Assembly (NCBI RefSeq): GCF_003710985.1
Contig: NZ_RHHT01000046.1
Span: 62,001 to 126,000, forward strand
DNA: 64,000 nt
Direction: 5' to 3'
Origin: Brevibacillus panacihumi
GTDB lineage: Bacteria; Bacillota; Bacilli; Brevibacillales; Brevibacillaceae
A program made the translations under genes and the position numbers. This document shows positions 17,433-27,262 of this stretch, one piece after another (the stretch's first letter is position 1; each line of letters begins with the position of its first letter). The notes beneath the pieces are model-generated. The model did no database searches and had not been told where the DNA came from. It worked only from the letters and a program-made list of their open reading frames with translations.

Positions 17433-18328
17433 TGGTCGATTCTCTCCATACCTACCTCGAAGAAAAGACTGCTTATATTGAAACGCATCTGGTACCAGCC
17501 TTGGAGAAAGAAGGCGTACCTGCCTCCTTGTACGAATCGATGAAATACTCGCTCATGGCAGGTGGCAAACGCTTGCGCCCGATGCTTGTCCTAGCTGTGC
17601 TGGAAGCATTGGAAAAGCCGCTGGAGCGTGGCATTCCTTTTGCCTGCGCCCTCGAAATGATTCATACGTATTCCCTCATTCACGATGATTTGCCTGCGAT
17701 GGATGACGACGACCTGCGCCGCGGCAAGCCGACGAATCACAAGATGTTCGGCGAGGCGACGGCGATCTTGGCAGGGGATGCGCTATTGACGCGGGCCTTT
17801 TCCTACATAGCGGAGTCCTACTTGACGGACGCGGATGTACAGCCGACCACTACCGTGAAGCTGATCGCCGAGCTGGGCAAGCGGGCTGGCGCAACCGGGA
17901 TGGTCGGGGGCCAAATGGCGGACATCGAAGGCGAAGGAAAGAGGCTCGATCTGACGCAGCTCGAGTATATTCACCAGCATAAAACGGGCGATCTTTTGGT
18001 TGCTGCACTGCGCGGCGGCGGGTATCTGGCAGAAGCAAGCGAGCGCCAGATGAAGGCGTTGACGCATTACGGGTTCTGTATCGGCCACGCTTTTCAGATC
18101 CAGGACGATATATTAAATGTCGAGGGTGACGAGAAGCAGCTCGGCAAGGCAGTAGGAAGCGATGCCGACCGGGAAAAAGCTACTTACCCGTCTTTGTTGG
18201 GCCTGGAAAAATCCAAGGAACGTCTTGATGCCTTGATCACGGAAGCCAAAACAGCACTCGTTGAAGTCGGCTTGCAGCATTCGGCACTGCTACCCCTGGC
18301 AGACTATGTCAAGAACCGAACCAAATAA
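17429..18328 (+). CDS. ispA: Farnesyl diphosphate synthase
   Basis: A 299-residue trans-prenyl synthase. The first Asp-rich motif is DDLPAMDDDD (about residues 86-95) with GGKRLRPML before it; the second is DDILNVEGD (about 226-234). Short-chain specificity is inferred from family and neighbourhood (xseAB-ispA-dxs order is conserved in Bacillales). The start is the ATG at 17429 overlapping xseB; ATG 17432 is also possible. Confidence 0.92.
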   Translation: MMVDSLHTYLEEKTAYIETHLVPALEKEGVPASLYESMKYSLMAGGKRLRPMLVLAVLEALEKPLERGIPFACALEMIHTYSLIHDDLPAMDDDDLRRGKPTNHKMFGEATAILAGDALLTRAFSYIAESYLTDADVQPTTTVKLIAELGKRAGATGMVGGQMADIEGEGKRLDLTQLEYIHQHKTGDLLVAALRGGGYLAEASERQMKALTHYGFCIGHAFQIQDDILNVEGDEKQLGKAVGSDADREKATYPSLLGLEKSKERLDALITEAKTALVEVGLQHSALLPLADYVKNRTK

Positions 18329-18663
18329 CGGACAGGAAAAGCTGGCTTCCGTCTAGGGAGAACCAGCTTTTTTTCGGATTGGCAAGCTGTTCGCATGAAT
18401 CGCCCGTAACAACGGGATTCTGCAAACCGTAATACAACATAAAACCACAATCAAGCATTTCCTTTTTATTGGAAATGAATCACCTCCAGTTAGGAAAAGT
18501 GGTGTTTTTGATAAGAAACCGTTATAATGAATCAAGCTGATTCAAGAAAAAAATCCAGTGGCATTGCCTCAAAAGGCGGAGCCCTTTTTGCATGAGCAGG
18601 ATAATTGGATCGCAGCATGCCGAATCACCGGAGAAGCAACCAGTTGAAAGTGAGGAATACTCA
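18329..18663 (+). other. 335-bp intergenic region ispA-dxs
   Basis: The region holds the ispA terminator (18337-18374), a perfect TATAAT at 18523-18528 without a convincing -35 box at the right distance, and the dxs ribosome site (AGTGAGGA, 18650-18657). The frame of dxs stays open upstream to 18592, but that stretch has no similarity to Dxs. No riboswitch or small gene was recognised. Confidence 0.5.
18337..18374 (+). terminator. Terminator after ispA
   Basis: AAAAGCTGG (18337-18345) pairs with CCAGCTTTT (18363-18371), followed by more T residues. Confidence 0.75.
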
Positions 18664-20550
18664 ATGCTGCTTACGAAGATAAATGATCCCCAGGATTTGA
18701 AAAAATGCACCTTGCCAGAATTGTATACGCTCGCAGGCGAAATCCGTCAGTTTCTCGTAGAAAACCTCTCCAAGACAGGCGGACATCTTGCACCTAACCT
18801 TGGCGTGGTCGAACTGACGCTGATTCTTCACTATGCCTTCAATAGCCCGAAGGATAAGCTGATTTGGGATGTAGGCCACCAGGCGTACGTACATAAGATA
18901 TTGACTGGCCGCCGCGAGATGTTTCCGACCTTGCGCCAGTACAAAGGCTTGTGCGGTTTCCCAAAAATGAACGAAAGCCCGCATGATGTCTGGGAGACGG
19001 GACACAGCAGCACGTCTTTGTCTGCTGCGATGGGGATGGCTACAGCCCGTGATCTGAAAAAAGAGAAGAACCACGTCGTTGCCGTGATCGGGGACGGCGC
19101 CCTGACAGGCGGAATGGCGCTGGAGGCATTGAACCACATCGGGCATGAGCAAAAAAATGTCATCGTGGTATTAAACGACAATGAAATGTCCATCGCGCCC
19201 AACGTAGGGGCCTTGCATAATTATTTGGGTAAATTGCGTTCGGCGCAGAACTATCAGTGGGCTAAAGGCGAATTGGGACATTGGATCAAATCGGTCCCTG
19301 CTGTTGGCGGAAAGCTGATGAATCTGGCAGAACGCTTCAAGGACAGCATGAAATATCTGCTCGTCTCCGGCGTCCTTTTTGAAGAACTGGGCTTCACCTA
19401 TATCGGACCAATCGACGGACACAACATGGAGCTGCTCCTGGAGACGATGAAAATCGCCAAACAAAACAAAGGTCCGGTATTGATTCACGCCATCACCAAA
19501 AAAGGAAAAGGCTATGCGCCTGCAGAAGCGGATTCCGTCAAGTTTCACGGGGTCGGCACTTACAAGATCGAATCCGGTGATACGGCAAAATCTGCGCCAA
19601 CTTATACCTCCGTCTTTTCGGACACCATGATTCGCTTGGCGCAGGAGGATGATCGGCTTGTTGCAGTGACGCCTGCCATGCCTGCGGGTTCCGGCTTGAT
19701 CCCATTTGGGGAAAAATATCCCGACCGCCTCTTTGACGTCGGAATTGCCGAACAACACGCTTGTACATTTGCGGCTGCGCTTGCTACGCAAGGCCTGAAG
19801 CCCGTTCTGGCGATCTACTCGACCTTCCTGCAGCGCGCCTATGATCAGTTGATTCACGACGTAGCAAGGCAGAAGCTGAATGTCGTGTTTGCTGTCGACC
19901 GTGCCGGTCTGGTAGGAGCAGACGGCGAGACGCATCAGGGGATGTACGACATCGCTTTCATGCGAACAGTCCCCAACATGGTAATCATGGCGCCGAAGGA
20001 TGAAAATGAACTGCGATTGATGATGAAGACAGCATCGGTGTACGAAGACGGACCGATCTCATACCGCTATCCGCGTCTCCCAGTACGAGGGGTCGAATTG
20101 GATGAGGAGCTGCATCCGCTGCCGATCGGGAAGGCGGAGATCGTCAAAGATGGCAAGCATGTCGCCATTTTGGCTTTTGGACATATTTACGAAATTGCCG
20201 AGCAGGCGGTCGAGCAACTCAAGCGGGAAGGCATCCACCCCATGCTGGTCAACGCACGCTTCTGCAAGCCGCTTGATGAAGAACTGCTGTCCCGTTTGGC
20301 ACAGGAAGGGTACAAGATCATCACGGTGGAAGAAGGTGCCGAGATGGGCGGCTTCGGCAGCGCGGTCGTCGAGTACTTCGCGCAAGCGGGCTACCATGAT
20401 GTCCCTGTGCAAATCGTAGCTGTTCCGGATTATTTCGTGGAGCACGGCAGCGTGAAGGAACAGCGGAGCGAAGTAGGACTGACGGCAGAGAACATCGCTG
20501 CCCGTGCTCGCGCCTGGATGCCTGTGACGAAAGGCGTTGTGGAAGCATGA
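18664..20550 (+). CDS. dxs: 1-deoxy-D-xylulose-5-phosphate synthase
   Basis: A 628-residue thiamine-diphosphate enzyme that joins pyruvate and glyceraldehyde 3-phosphate in the first step of the MEP isoprenoid route. The N-terminal motif [18 protein letters not shown], the ThDP motif [22 protein letters not shown], and the transketolase domain [15 protein letters not shown] are present. ATG 18664 was chosen because AGTGAGGA is 6 bases upstream and the protein then begins like other Dxs. Its TGA overlaps the tlyA ATG. Confidence 0.95.
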   Translation: MLLTKINDPQDLKKCTLPELYTLAGEIRQFLVENLSKTGGHLAPNLGVVELTLILHYAFNSPKDKLIWDVGHQAYVHKILTGRREMFPTLRQYKGLCGFPKMNESPHDVWETGHSSTSLSAAMGMATARDLKKEKNHVVAVIGDGALTGGMALEALNHIGHEQKNVIVVLNDNEMSIAPNVGALHNYLGKLRSAQNYQWAKGELGHWIKSVPAVGGKLMNLAERFKDSMKYLLVSGVLFEELGFTYIGPIDGHNMELLLETMKIAKQNKGPVLIHAITKKGKGYAPAEADSVKFHGVGTYKIESGDTAKSAPTYTSVFSDTMIRLAQEDDRLVAVTPAMPAGSGLIPFGEKYPDRLFDVGIAEQHACTFAAALATQGLKPVLAIYSTFLQRAYDQLIHDVARQKLNVVFAVDRAGLVGADGETHQGMYDIAFMRTVPNMVIMAPKDENELRLMMKTASVYEDGPISYRYPRLPVRGVELDEELHPLPIGKAEIVKDGKHVAILAFGHIYEIAEQAVEQLKREGIHPMLVNARFCKPLDEELLSRLAQEGYKIITVEEGAEMGGFGSAVVEYFAQAGYHDVPVQIVAVPDYFVEHGSVKEQRSEVGLTAENIAARARAWMPVTKGVVEA

Positions 20551-21365
20551 GTGTGAGAAAGGAACGGCTGGATGTCCTCCTCGTCGAGCGCGGACATTAT
20601 GAAACCCGTGAAAAGGCAAAGGCAGCCGTTATGGCTGGTCTGGTTCAGGTCGCGGGCGAACGGTGCGACAAACCGGGGACGAAGATTGCCGAGGATGCCG
20701 TTATTGCGGTAAAAGGAGAAGTGCACCCTTATGTCAGCCGGGGAGGCCTCAAGCTGGAGAAGGCATTGCGGGTCTTTGGCATCGATATGAGCAATCGCGT
20801 GATGATGGACATCGGGGCTTCGACAGGAGGATTTACCGATTGTGCCCTGCAGCACGGCGCGCGACGCGTGTATGCCATCGATGTCGGGTACGGACAGCTT
20901 GCCTGGAGTCTTCGGCAGGACGAGCGGGTGGTAGTGATGGAGAGGACCAATTTTCGCCACCTGGACCCCGAGGCATTTGAGCATGAAAAACCGGATTCCG
21001 CCTCCATCGACGTTTCGTTTATTTCGCTGAAAATTATTTTGCCTGTGCTGTACCGTTTTTTGCAGGAGAATGGCGATGTCGTCGCATTGGTCAAACCGCA
21101 GTTTGAAGCGGGGAAAGAAAATGTGGGCAAAAACGGCATCGTCCGCGACCCTGCCATTCACGAGGCTGTCCTTGCTGACATGGGCCAGTTCGCCTTGGGA
21201 CTTGGATTTTCTTTGCGCGGCTTGGACTTCTCGCCGATTACGGGAGGAGAAGGGAACATCGAGTTCGTGATGCATCTGCAAAAAAATACAGGTGGAATGG
21301 ATGAAGCAGCATGGCGGGATCATGTAACGCAAGTGGTGCGTACCGCGCATGCAACATTGAAATAA
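20547..21365 (+). CDS. tlyA: TlyA family rRNA 2'-O-methyltransferase
   Basis: A 272-residue protein (B. subtilis YqxC) with an N-terminal S4 RNA-binding domain (about 5-65, [20 protein letters not shown]) and an FtsJ-like methyltransferase domain with SAM motif [12 protein letters not shown] (about 87-98) and LVKPQFEAG. The family methylates 16S/23S rRNA; which bases this copy modifies cannot be told. It overlaps dxs by 4 bases (ATGA) and is followed by a terminator. Confidence 0.88.
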   Translation: MSVRKERLDVLLVERGHYETREKAKAAVMAGLVQVAGERCDKPGTKIAEDAVIAVKGEVHPYVSRGGLKLEKALRVFGIDMSNRVMMDIGASTGGFTDCALQHGARRVYAIDVGYGQLAWSLRQDERVVVMERTNFRHLDPEAFEHEKPDSASIDVSFISLKIILPVLYRFLQENGDVVALVKPQFEAGKENVGKNGIVRDPAIHEAVLADMGQFALGLGFSLRGLDFSPITGGEGNIEFVMHLQKNTGGMDEAAWRDHVTQVVRTAHATLK

Positions 21366-21378
21366 CAGAAAAACACAG

Positions 21379-21417
21379 AAGCCTCGAGTTTTTTGTCTCG
21401 ATCGAGGCTTTTTATTT
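21379..21417 (+). terminator. Terminator after tlyA
   Basis: AAGCCTCGA (21379-21387) pairs with TCGAGGCTT (21402-21410), followed by TTTATTT. Confidence 0.8.
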
Positions 21418-21474
21418 ATGCATAAGAAGTTGTATACTTGTATAAGGATTTCCAACCAGTTTGGGGTGGGCCAT

Positions 21475-22332
21475 GTGAAGAATATCGGAATCATCGTAAA
21501 TAAAGGAAAGCCTGAGGCCCGGATCGTAGCCAGAGAGCTTCTTTACCTCCTCGAAATGCGCGGAGCCCAGGTGGTATTGGATGAAAGCGTAGCATCTGAC
21601 GTAGGGAGACCGGAGTTGGGCATGACTGTTGAGGAGATTGGCAAACGAGCAGCTTTGATTTGCGTGCTCGGCGGGGATGGGACTCTGCTCGGAATCGCCC
21701 GTAAGCTGGCCGGCCGCTCGGTGCCGATTCTCGGGATCAATCTGGGTACGTTGGGCTTTTTATCAGAGGCAGAGCCCGACAACCTGCCTCATGCGGTAGA
21801 TAATCTATTGTCAGGCCAATACGATATTGAAGATCGCATGATGCTGGAAGCGACATTGATACGCAAGGGCAATGCGCTTGGCAAGTACACGGCCATGAAC
21901 GATATCGGCATCGCGAAAGGCTCCTTTTGCCGAATCATTCAGTGCGCCGTCTATCTCAATGATTCGTATGTGGCGACCTTTAGCGGCGACGGTGTGATTG
22001 TATCGACGCCGACAGGCTCCACAGCGTATTCCCTGTCCGCAGGCGGTCCAATCGTTGCGCCCAATGTAGACATGCTCCTGCTGACGCCAGTAGCGCCGCA
22101 TTCGCTGACAGCAAGGCCGATGATATTTAGCGGGGAGGAGACCATTCGGATCGAGGTTGATGCCATTCACCAGGAGATGGGACTATCCATCGATGGACAA
22201 TTGGGCTATCGCTTGGAGGGAGGAGACCAGATCTACATCCGGAAATCCCCGTACAGCACGCCGCTGATCAAGCTGAATAAAAGTGGCTTTTTCGAGGCGA
22301 TTCGCACGAAATTTCAAGGAGAATGGGAGTAA
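21475..22332 (+). CDS. nadK: NAD kinase
   Basis: A 285-residue enzyme that phosphorylates NAD to NADP. VLGGDGTLLGIAR (GGDGT motif, about residue 65) and GINLGTLGFLSE, then MNDIGIAKG and STPTGSTAYSLSAGGP, are family hallmarks. The start is GTG 21475 with GGGGTGGG directly upstream; the frame from 21418 begins inside the preceding terminator region. It is 6 bases from argR. Confidence 0.93.
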   Translation: MKNIGIIVNKGKPEARIVARELLYLLEMRGAQVVLDESVASDVGRPELGMTVEEIGKRAALICVLGGDGTLLGIARKLAGRSVPILGINLGTLGFLSEAEPDNLPHAVDNLLSGQYDIEDRMMLEATLIRKGNALGKYTAMNDIGIAKGSFCRIIQCAVYLNDSYVATFSGDGVIVSTPTGSTAYSLSAGGPIVAPNVDMLLLTPVAPHSLTARPMIFSGEETIRIEVDAIHQEMGLSIDGQLGYRLEGGDQIYIRKSPYSTPLIKLNKSGFFEAIRTKFQGEWE

Positions 22333-22338
22333 ATCACA

Positions 22339-22788
22339 ATGAACAAAGGGCAACGTCATATCCGAATTCGTGACATCATCAACAACGAAGAGGTGGAAAC
22401 ACAAGATGAGCTCGTGGAACGTCTGCGGGCGGCTGGATACTCCGTGACCCAAGCGACGGTTTCTCGCGATATCAAGGAGCTTCATCTCGTTAAGGTACCG
22501 CTGCCTGATGGAAGGTACAAGTACTCGATGCCGACGGAGCAAAAGTTCAATCCGTTGCAAAAATTAAAACGCATGCTGGTGGATTCTTTCGTCAGCATCG
22601 ATAACGCAGATCATTTTATCGTGTTGAAAACCTTGTCGGGGCACGCGAACGCGGTAGCCGAGCTGATCGACAACCTCCCTTGGGAAGAGATCATGGGGAC
22701 GATCAGCGGAGACAATACGATTATGATCATATGCCGCTCGAAGGAACAGACAGATGAAGTGACACAGCGATTGTTGAAGATGCTGTAA
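22339..22788 (+). CDS. argR: Arginine repressor ArgR/AhrC
   Basis: A 149-residue regulator. The N-terminal winged helix (about 1-70, [37 protein letters not shown]) binds ARG boxes; the C-terminal domain (about 80-149, [28 protein letters not shown]) forms the arginine-binding hexamer. It controls arginine synthesis and breakdown genes, none of which is in the window. In Bacillales argR is next to recN, as here. Confidence 0.94.
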   Translation: MNKGQRHIRIRDIINNEEVETQDELVERLRAAGYSVTQATVSRDIKELHLVKVPLPDGRYKYSMPTEQKFNPLQKLKRMLVDSFVSIDNADHFIVLKTLSGHANAVAELIDNLPWEEIMGTISGDNTIMIICRSKEQTDEVTQRLLKML

Positions 22789-22803
22789 AGGGTGGTACCA
22801 GGT

Positions 22804-24528
22804 ATGTTAGTGGAACTTTCGATCCGAAATTTTGCGATTATCAAGGAAGTCACCATCTCGTTCCAAAAAGGCTTGAACATCCTGACGGGGGAAACAGGCG
22901 CCGGTAAATCCATTATCATCGATGCTTTGGGACTGCTGCTTGGCGGGAGGGCATCTGCGGATTTTGTCCGCTATGGTCAGGCCCGTGCAGAGGTAGAAGG
23001 CTTGTTTGAGCTTCCTGCGGGTCATCCAGCACTGGCAGTTTGTGAAAGCATAGGGGTGCAGATCGAACAGGATGGCATGCTGGTTGTGCGCAGAGACATC
23101 TCCAGCCAGGGAAAAAGCATCATCCGCCTAAACGGTCAGCTGATTACGCTGGCGATGCTGCGGGAGCTGGGACCATGGCTCGTGACTGTGCATGGACAGC
23201 ACGACACCCATATGCTGATGCAGGCAGACAAGCACATCAACTGGCTGGACGCCTACGGGGAGCAAGCTCTTGGCGCAGCCAAGCAGGAGTACAGCAAGCT
23301 GTACGCTTCGTATCGTCGGACCAAGCAGGATCTGGAACATATGGCTCGCAATGATCGGGAGCTGGCGCAGCGGATCGATCTTTTGCAGTATCAGCTCAAC
23401 GAGATCGAAGCGGCTTCCCTGACGCCTGGCGAGGATGAGAAGCTGGCCCAGCAGCGCAAGAAGTGGATGAATATCGAAAAGGTGTACGCCTCTATCCAGG
23501 ATGCGTATCGTTCGCTCTACGGCGATCAGAAGGGCATGGACTGGCTCGGACATGCCATGAGCGAGCTGGAGCGCGTAGCCTCCTTTGACGAGCAGTTGAC
23601 CCCGATCGTGGAGTCTGTGCAAAGTGCGTATTATCAAGTGGAGGATGCCGTTCATCAATTGCGCAACCTCTCGTACCAGATGGATTTTGACCCTGAGCAG
23701 CTGGCGGAAGTCGAACGCCGCCTCGATCAGATCCAAACCCTCAAGCGCAAGTACGGAAAAAATGTGGACGACATCCTGGAATACGCGGCCACCATTCAGG
23801 ACGAGCTGGATGACATGCACCACTATGAGGATCGCCTGCTTCAGGTGCAGAGCCGTCTCCAAGAGCTGGCTGCAGACTTGGCTGTGGAAGCCCTGGAGCT
23901 GTCCGTCATCCGCAGGGACTGTGCAGACAAGCTGGCTAAAGAAATCGAGCAGCAGCTAAAAGAGCTGCATATGGAGCGTGCACGCTTCGCCATCGACGTT
24001 CGCCAGACAACGGATGAAGACGGTGTGGAGATCGAAGGAGTGCGCCGCCATATCGACGCCAACGGCATGGATCAGGTGGAGTTTCTGATCTCCCCCAACC
24101 CTGGTGAGCCCTTGCGCTCGCTTGCCAAGATCGCATCCGGCGGGGAGCTGTCACGGGTGATGCTGGCAATCAAGACGATTCTGGCCGGGACAGACCAGGT
24201 GGAAACCTTGATTTTTGACGAGGTGGACACGGGTGTAAGCGGGAGAGCCGCGCAGGCGATTGCGGAAAAGCTGGTGCGAGTAGCAAACAAACGGCAAGTG
24301 CTGTGCATTACCCATCTTCCGCAGGTAGCTTCCATGGCAGATGCCCATTTTCTCATCAAAAAAGAAATGAGCGAAATGGAAACGATGACCCGGGTCGAGC
24401 GTTTGTCAGATGACGAACGGGTAATCGAACTGGCAAGAATGCTCGGAGGAGCGGAAGTGACGACCAAAACAGAAGAACACGCGCGCGAGATGATCATGCT
24501 CGGGCGTGAACGAAAGGCTGCTCACTAG
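22804..24528 (+). CDS. recN: DNA repair protein RecN
   Basis: A 574-residue SMC-like ATPase for double-strand break repair. Walker A is GETGAGKS (about residues 29-36); coiled-coil arms span about 150-370; the signature IASGGELSRVMLA and Walker B LIFDEVDTGVSG lie near 435-485. The start is ATG 22804 (MLVELSIRNFAIIKEV). The coding sequence ends inside a terminator stem. Confidence 0.95.
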   Translation: MLVELSIRNFAIIKEVTISFQKGLNILTGETGAGKSIIIDALGLLLGGRASADFVRYGQARAEVEGLFELPAGHPALAVCESIGVQIEQDGMLVVRRDISSQGKSIIRLNGQLITLAMLRELGPWLVTVHGQHDTHMLMQADKHINWLDAYGEQALGAAKQEYSKLYASYRRTKQDLEHMARNDRELAQRIDLLQYQLNEIEAASLTPGEDEKLAQQRKKWMNIEKVYASIQDAYRSLYGDQKGMDWLGHAMSELERVASFDEQLTPIVESVQSAYYQVEDAVHQLRNLSYQMDFDPEQLAEVERRLDQIQTLKRKYGKNVDDILEYAATIQDELDDMHHYEDRLLQVQSRLQELAADLAVEALELSVIRRDCADKLAKEIEQQLKELHMERARFAIDVRQTTDEDGVEIEGVRRHIDANGMDQVEFLISPNPGEPLRSLAKIASGGELSRVMLAIKTILAGTDQVETLIFDEVDTGVSGRAAQAIAEKLVRVANKRQVLCITHLPQVASMADAHFLIKKEMSEMETMTRVERLSDDERVIELARMLGGAEVTTKTEEHAREMIMLGRERKAAH

Positions 24529-24541
24529 GGCAGTCTTTTTT
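24514..24541 (+). terminator. Terminator overlapping the recN stop
   Basis: AAGGCTGC (24514-24521) pairs with GCAGTCTT (24530-24537, one G-U pair), followed by T residues; the recN stop lies in the loop. Confidence 0.7.
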
Positions 24542-24679
24542 CGTTCCTGCTAACAAAATGGATTGTGCAGGAGGCTTATTTTCCTGACATAATCCGCATG
24601 GCTCAAGGCAACATTATAACTACACAAGGTGGAGGTGTTTCATGTAGGTGTAGGTAGGGAACGGTAGGAGTGATTGCTG

Positions 24680-26014
24680 GTGATCCGACAGAAGAATAAA
24701 AAATGGATGGGAAGTCTGCTGCTTCTCCTCACGGCGCTTGTCGTCTGTTCCACCCCGTTCCGCGATCTGTCCTCCTTCCCCCGCGAGCTGCGCATCATGG
24801 AGGGGTCTCTCGAACAATTGCGTGTATCCATGCCAGTAATGGGAACTTTGGTCAACAGTAATCCAGACATTTTGCACGTTAACGGGACAGAAGCGCGCGA
24901 AGTGTCCGTTGATTTGAGCAAGCCCATGTCAGTTGAGCCGAGACGTGCAGGTGAAGCCAACCTGCAGGTAAAATGGCGAAACATTCCGCTGAAGTCAGTG
25001 AAAGTGAATGTGCTGCCTGATTTGCGTCTTTACCCGGGGGGCCAGTCCATCGGGGTAAAATTGCAAACGGCGGGAGTACTCGTAGTGGGACATCATCTCG
25101 TCAGTAACGGAAGAGAAAAGGTTTCTCCGGGAGAGCAGGCTGGCATCCATGTAGGCGATATGATCGTTAAAATCAACGACATGTACATCAACGACATGAA
25201 CGAGGTCAAAAAGCTGATCAACGAAGCAGGCAAAAAGAACAGCCCGGTTCAGTTGCTGGTGGTTCGCGGCAAGGAGAAATTGACGCTCGTCTTGCATCCC
25301 GTCAAGGATCGGAAGGACGATGAATACCGGATGGGGCTCTACATTCGGGATTCTGCCGCAGGAGTTGGAACCCTCACGTTTTTCGACCCCAATACCAAGG
25401 CGTACGGAGCATTGGGCCATGTCATCTCCGACGTGGATACGGGACAGGCTATCGTCGTGGGAGATGGTCAAATCGTGCAAGCCAGCGTAACATCAATTGA
25501 AAAAGGACAAAGCGGAAATCCTGGAGAGAAGTTCGCCCGCTTCTACAATGAAAGCGAAGTGCTGGGCAATATCACCAAGAATACGCAGTTCGGCATCTTC
25601 GGCAAAATGAAGGAAGAGCCAAAACGCAGTTACTACAATGAGCCCTTGCCGGTCGCATTGGCCGAACAGGTAGAGGAAGGCCCTGCCAAAATCCTGACCG
25701 TCGTGAACGGACAGAAGGTAGAAGAATTCGATATTGAAATCGCCAATGTAGTCAAACAGCATTTCCCCGCAACCAAAGGCATGATCATCAAGGTGACAGA
25801 TAAGCGCCTTTTGGAAAAGACAGGCGGGATTGTCCAAGGCATGAGCGGGAGTCCCATCATCCAAAAAGGAAAAATCGTAGGTGCCGTGACGCATGTATTT
25901 GTCAACGATCCTACGTCCGGTTACGGCTGCTACATCGAATGGATGCTGCAAGACGCAGGAATCCATGTCCGTCCAACCCCGAAATCACAAGGTCCTGCCG
26001 ATTTGGCAGCATGA
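24680..26014 (+). CDS. spoIVB: SpoIVB peptidase
   Basis: A 444-residue serine peptidase (family S55) secreted from the forespore into the intermembrane space, where it cleaves SpoIVFA and so switches on pro-sigma-K processing. It has an N-terminal membrane segment (about 10-26), a PDZ domain (about 125-200, GEQAGIHVGDMIVKIND) and a catalytic domain with the His in GALGHVISD and the Ser in GMSGSPIIQ. GGTAGGAG (24663-24670) is 9 bases before GTG 24680, chosen over TTG 24674. A CATTATA element at 24612-24618 would suit a sigma-G -10 box but no fitting -35 was found. Confidence 0.94.
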   Translation: MIRQKNKKWMGSLLLLLTALVVCSTPFRDLSSFPRELRIMEGSLEQLRVSMPVMGTLVNSNPDILHVNGTEAREVSVDLSKPMSVEPRRAGEANLQVKWRNIPLKSVKVNVLPDLRLYPGGQSIGVKLQTAGVLVVGHHLVSNGREKVSPGEQAGIHVGDMIVKINDMYINDMNEVKKLINEAGKKNSPVQLLVVRGKEKLTLVLHPVKDRKDDEYRMGLYIRDSAAGVGTLTFFDPNTKAYGALGHVISDVDTGQAIVVGDGQIVQASVTSIEKGQSGNPGEKFARFYNESEVLGNITKNTQFGIFGKMKEEPKRSYYNEPLPVALAEQVEEGPAKILTVVNGQKVEEFDIEIANVVKQHFPATKGMIIKVTDKRLLEKTGGIVQGMSGSPIIQKGKIVGAVTHVFVNDPTSGYGCYIEWMLQDAGIHVRPTPKSQGPADLAA

Positions 26015-26142
26015 AGCCTCTACGAAGCCGTCCGCATCTAAGCGAGGCGGCTTTGCCTATAAATTGGAGTGTAACCTGACAGGTGAACAAAACGTCTAAA
26101 TTTGAAGAACGGTTAAGCGATATCTGGCAAGAATCAGGATTC

Positions 26143-26151
26143 TTTGTCGAA
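26143..26151 (+). promoter_or_regulatory. 0A box 1 upstream of spo0A
   Basis: TTTGTCGAA is a perfect Spo0A-binding box (core TGTCGAA). It lies about 34 bases upstream of the sigma-H -35 element and 59 bases from the second box. Confidence 0.7.
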
Positions 26152-26184
26152 ATATCAGGTAAATCATTCAAACTTTCGTCATTG

Positions 26185-26211
26185 GCAGGAAAGGAATGGG
26201 GTTTGTCGAAT
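26185..26211 (+). promoter_or_regulatory. Sigma-H promoter of spo0A
   Basis: GCAGGAAAG (26185-26193) fits the sigma-H -35 pattern RnAGGAWWW with one mismatch, and GTCGAAT (26205-26211) fits RnnGAAT, with an 11-base spacer. It corresponds to the Ps promoter known for B. subtilis spo0A. Confidence 0.7.
26202..26210 (+). promoter_or_regulatory. 0A box 2 overlapping the sigma-H -10
   Basis: A second perfect TTTGTCGAA. It overlaps the proposed -10 element, so Spo0A~P bound here could directly affect polymerase and allow autoregulation. Confidence 0.65.
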
Positions 26212-26313
26212 CTTTTTCAGAGTGAAAAGATGGTGTAGACTAATCCGGATCCATAACTCCTTAGAATGTCATCTTCTTTCCAAAAGACCGTTCATTTGTT
26301 AGGGGGAACGACC

Positions 26314-27102
26314 TTGAGCAAGATTGAAGTGTTGTTGGCAGATGATAATCGTGAATTTGTAAGCCTGTTGGAAGAGTACATGAGCAGCCAGCATGACATG
26401 GATGTCATCGGTGTAGCTTACAATGGCAATGAGGTAGTCAAATTACTCCAAGAACGAGTCCCAGACGTACTGATCCTGGATATTATTATGCCTCACCTGG
26501 ATGGACTGGCTGTCCTTGAGCAGATTCAAGCCATGAGACTGAGTCCGCAACCCAAAATCATTATGCTTACGGCCTTTGGCCAAGAGGAAATCACGAAAAA
26601 AGCGGTTGAACTAGGTGCGGCCTACTATATTCTCAAGCCATTCGATATGGAGGTTTTGGCGCAGCGAATTCGCCAGATCACCAATTCCAAGCCAGCATCT
26701 TCCTTTGTCTCCGCAAGCAAACCGTCATCCTCCCTTGCAGTCAGAGGAAGAAATCTGGATGCGAGCATTACCAGCATTATTCATGAGATCGGCGTTCCCG
26801 CTCATATCAAAGGCTATTTGTATTTGCGCGAAGCGATCACCATGGTGTACAACGATGTGGAGCTGCTCGGCTCTATCACCAAAGTCCTGTACCCGGACAT
26901 CGCGAAGAAGTTCAACACCACCGCAAGCCGTGTTGAGCGGGCTATCCGTCACGCCATCGAAGTGGCATGGTCCCGCGGGAATCTGGACTCCATCTCTAGC
27001 CTGTTCGGATACACCATCTCCAATACCAAGGCAAAACCGACCAACAGCGAGTTCATCGCGATGGTGGCGGACAAGCTGCGGATTGAGGCGAAGATAAGCT
27101 GA
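26314..27102 (+). CDS. spo0A: Sporulation master regulator Spo0A
   Basis: A 262-residue response regulator. The receiver domain (about 1-120) has the acidic pair in LLADDNRE, the phosphoacceptor Asp in [12 protein letters not shown] (about residue 56) and the Lys in YILKPFD. The C-terminal effector domain (about 145-262) holds the DNA-binding helices ([40 protein letters not shown]). The start is TTG 26314 with AGGGGGAA 5 bases upstream; the frame extends to ATG 26266 but that does not match Spo0A N-termini. Upstream lie two 0A boxes and a sigma-H promoter. Confidence 0.97.
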   Translation: MSKIEVLLADDNREFVSLLEEYMSSQHDMDVIGVAYNGNEVVKLLQERVPDVLILDIIMPHLDGLAVLEQIQAMRLSPQPKIIMLTAFGQEEITKKAVELGAAYYILKPFDMEVLAQRIRQITNSKPASSFVSASKPSSSLAVRGRNLDASITSIIHEIGVPAHIKGYLYLREAITMVYNDVELLGSITKVLYPDIAKKFNTTASRVERAIRHAIEVAWSRGNLDSISSLFGYTISNTKAKPTNSEFIAMVADKLRIEAKIS

Positions 27103-27149
27103 AACAGGTAGTACAAGCAGTGCGGATATTTTCAGAAGGTAAGTCATAT

Positions 27150-27188
27150 TTTTTTAGACATTAGCCTAACGAGGCTAGTGTCTTTTTT
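27150..27188. terminator. Bidirectional terminator after spo0A
   Basis: A 12-bp stem with one G-U pair (27156-27167 with 27172-27183), tetraloop AACG, A/T-rich on both flanks (TTTTTTT before, TTTTT after). Confidence 0.85.
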
Positions 27189-27206
27189 ATGGGTTTCCAA
27201 GGCAAA

Positions 27207-27247
27207 GAAAAGATCGCCTCCTTCCATGTTTCCAGAGGCGATCCGCT
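27207..27247 (-). terminator. Terminator of the minus-strand AAA/radical-SAM operon
   Basis: A perfect 9-bp stem (GATCGCCTC 27212-27220 with GAGGCGATC 27235-27243). Read on the minus strand it is followed by TTTTCTTTG, and it begins about 20 bases after the last stop codon of that operon. Confidence 0.75.
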
Positions 27248-27262
27248 TTACCCCCCAACCTT

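Noticed and set aside
18523-18528. Promoter for dxs
   Set aside because: TATAAT is perfect, but the nearest TTGATA is only 9 bases away and nothing fits at 16-18 bases; left as an unproven element.
24587-24618. Sigma-G promoter for spoIVB
   Set aside because: CATTATA fits a -10 box, but the only -35-like element (ACATA) is about 20 bases away and lacks the first G.
26025-26054. Terminator after spoIVB
   Set aside because: AAGCCG/CGGCTT can pair but there is no T run and the stem is short; it was not listed as a terminator.
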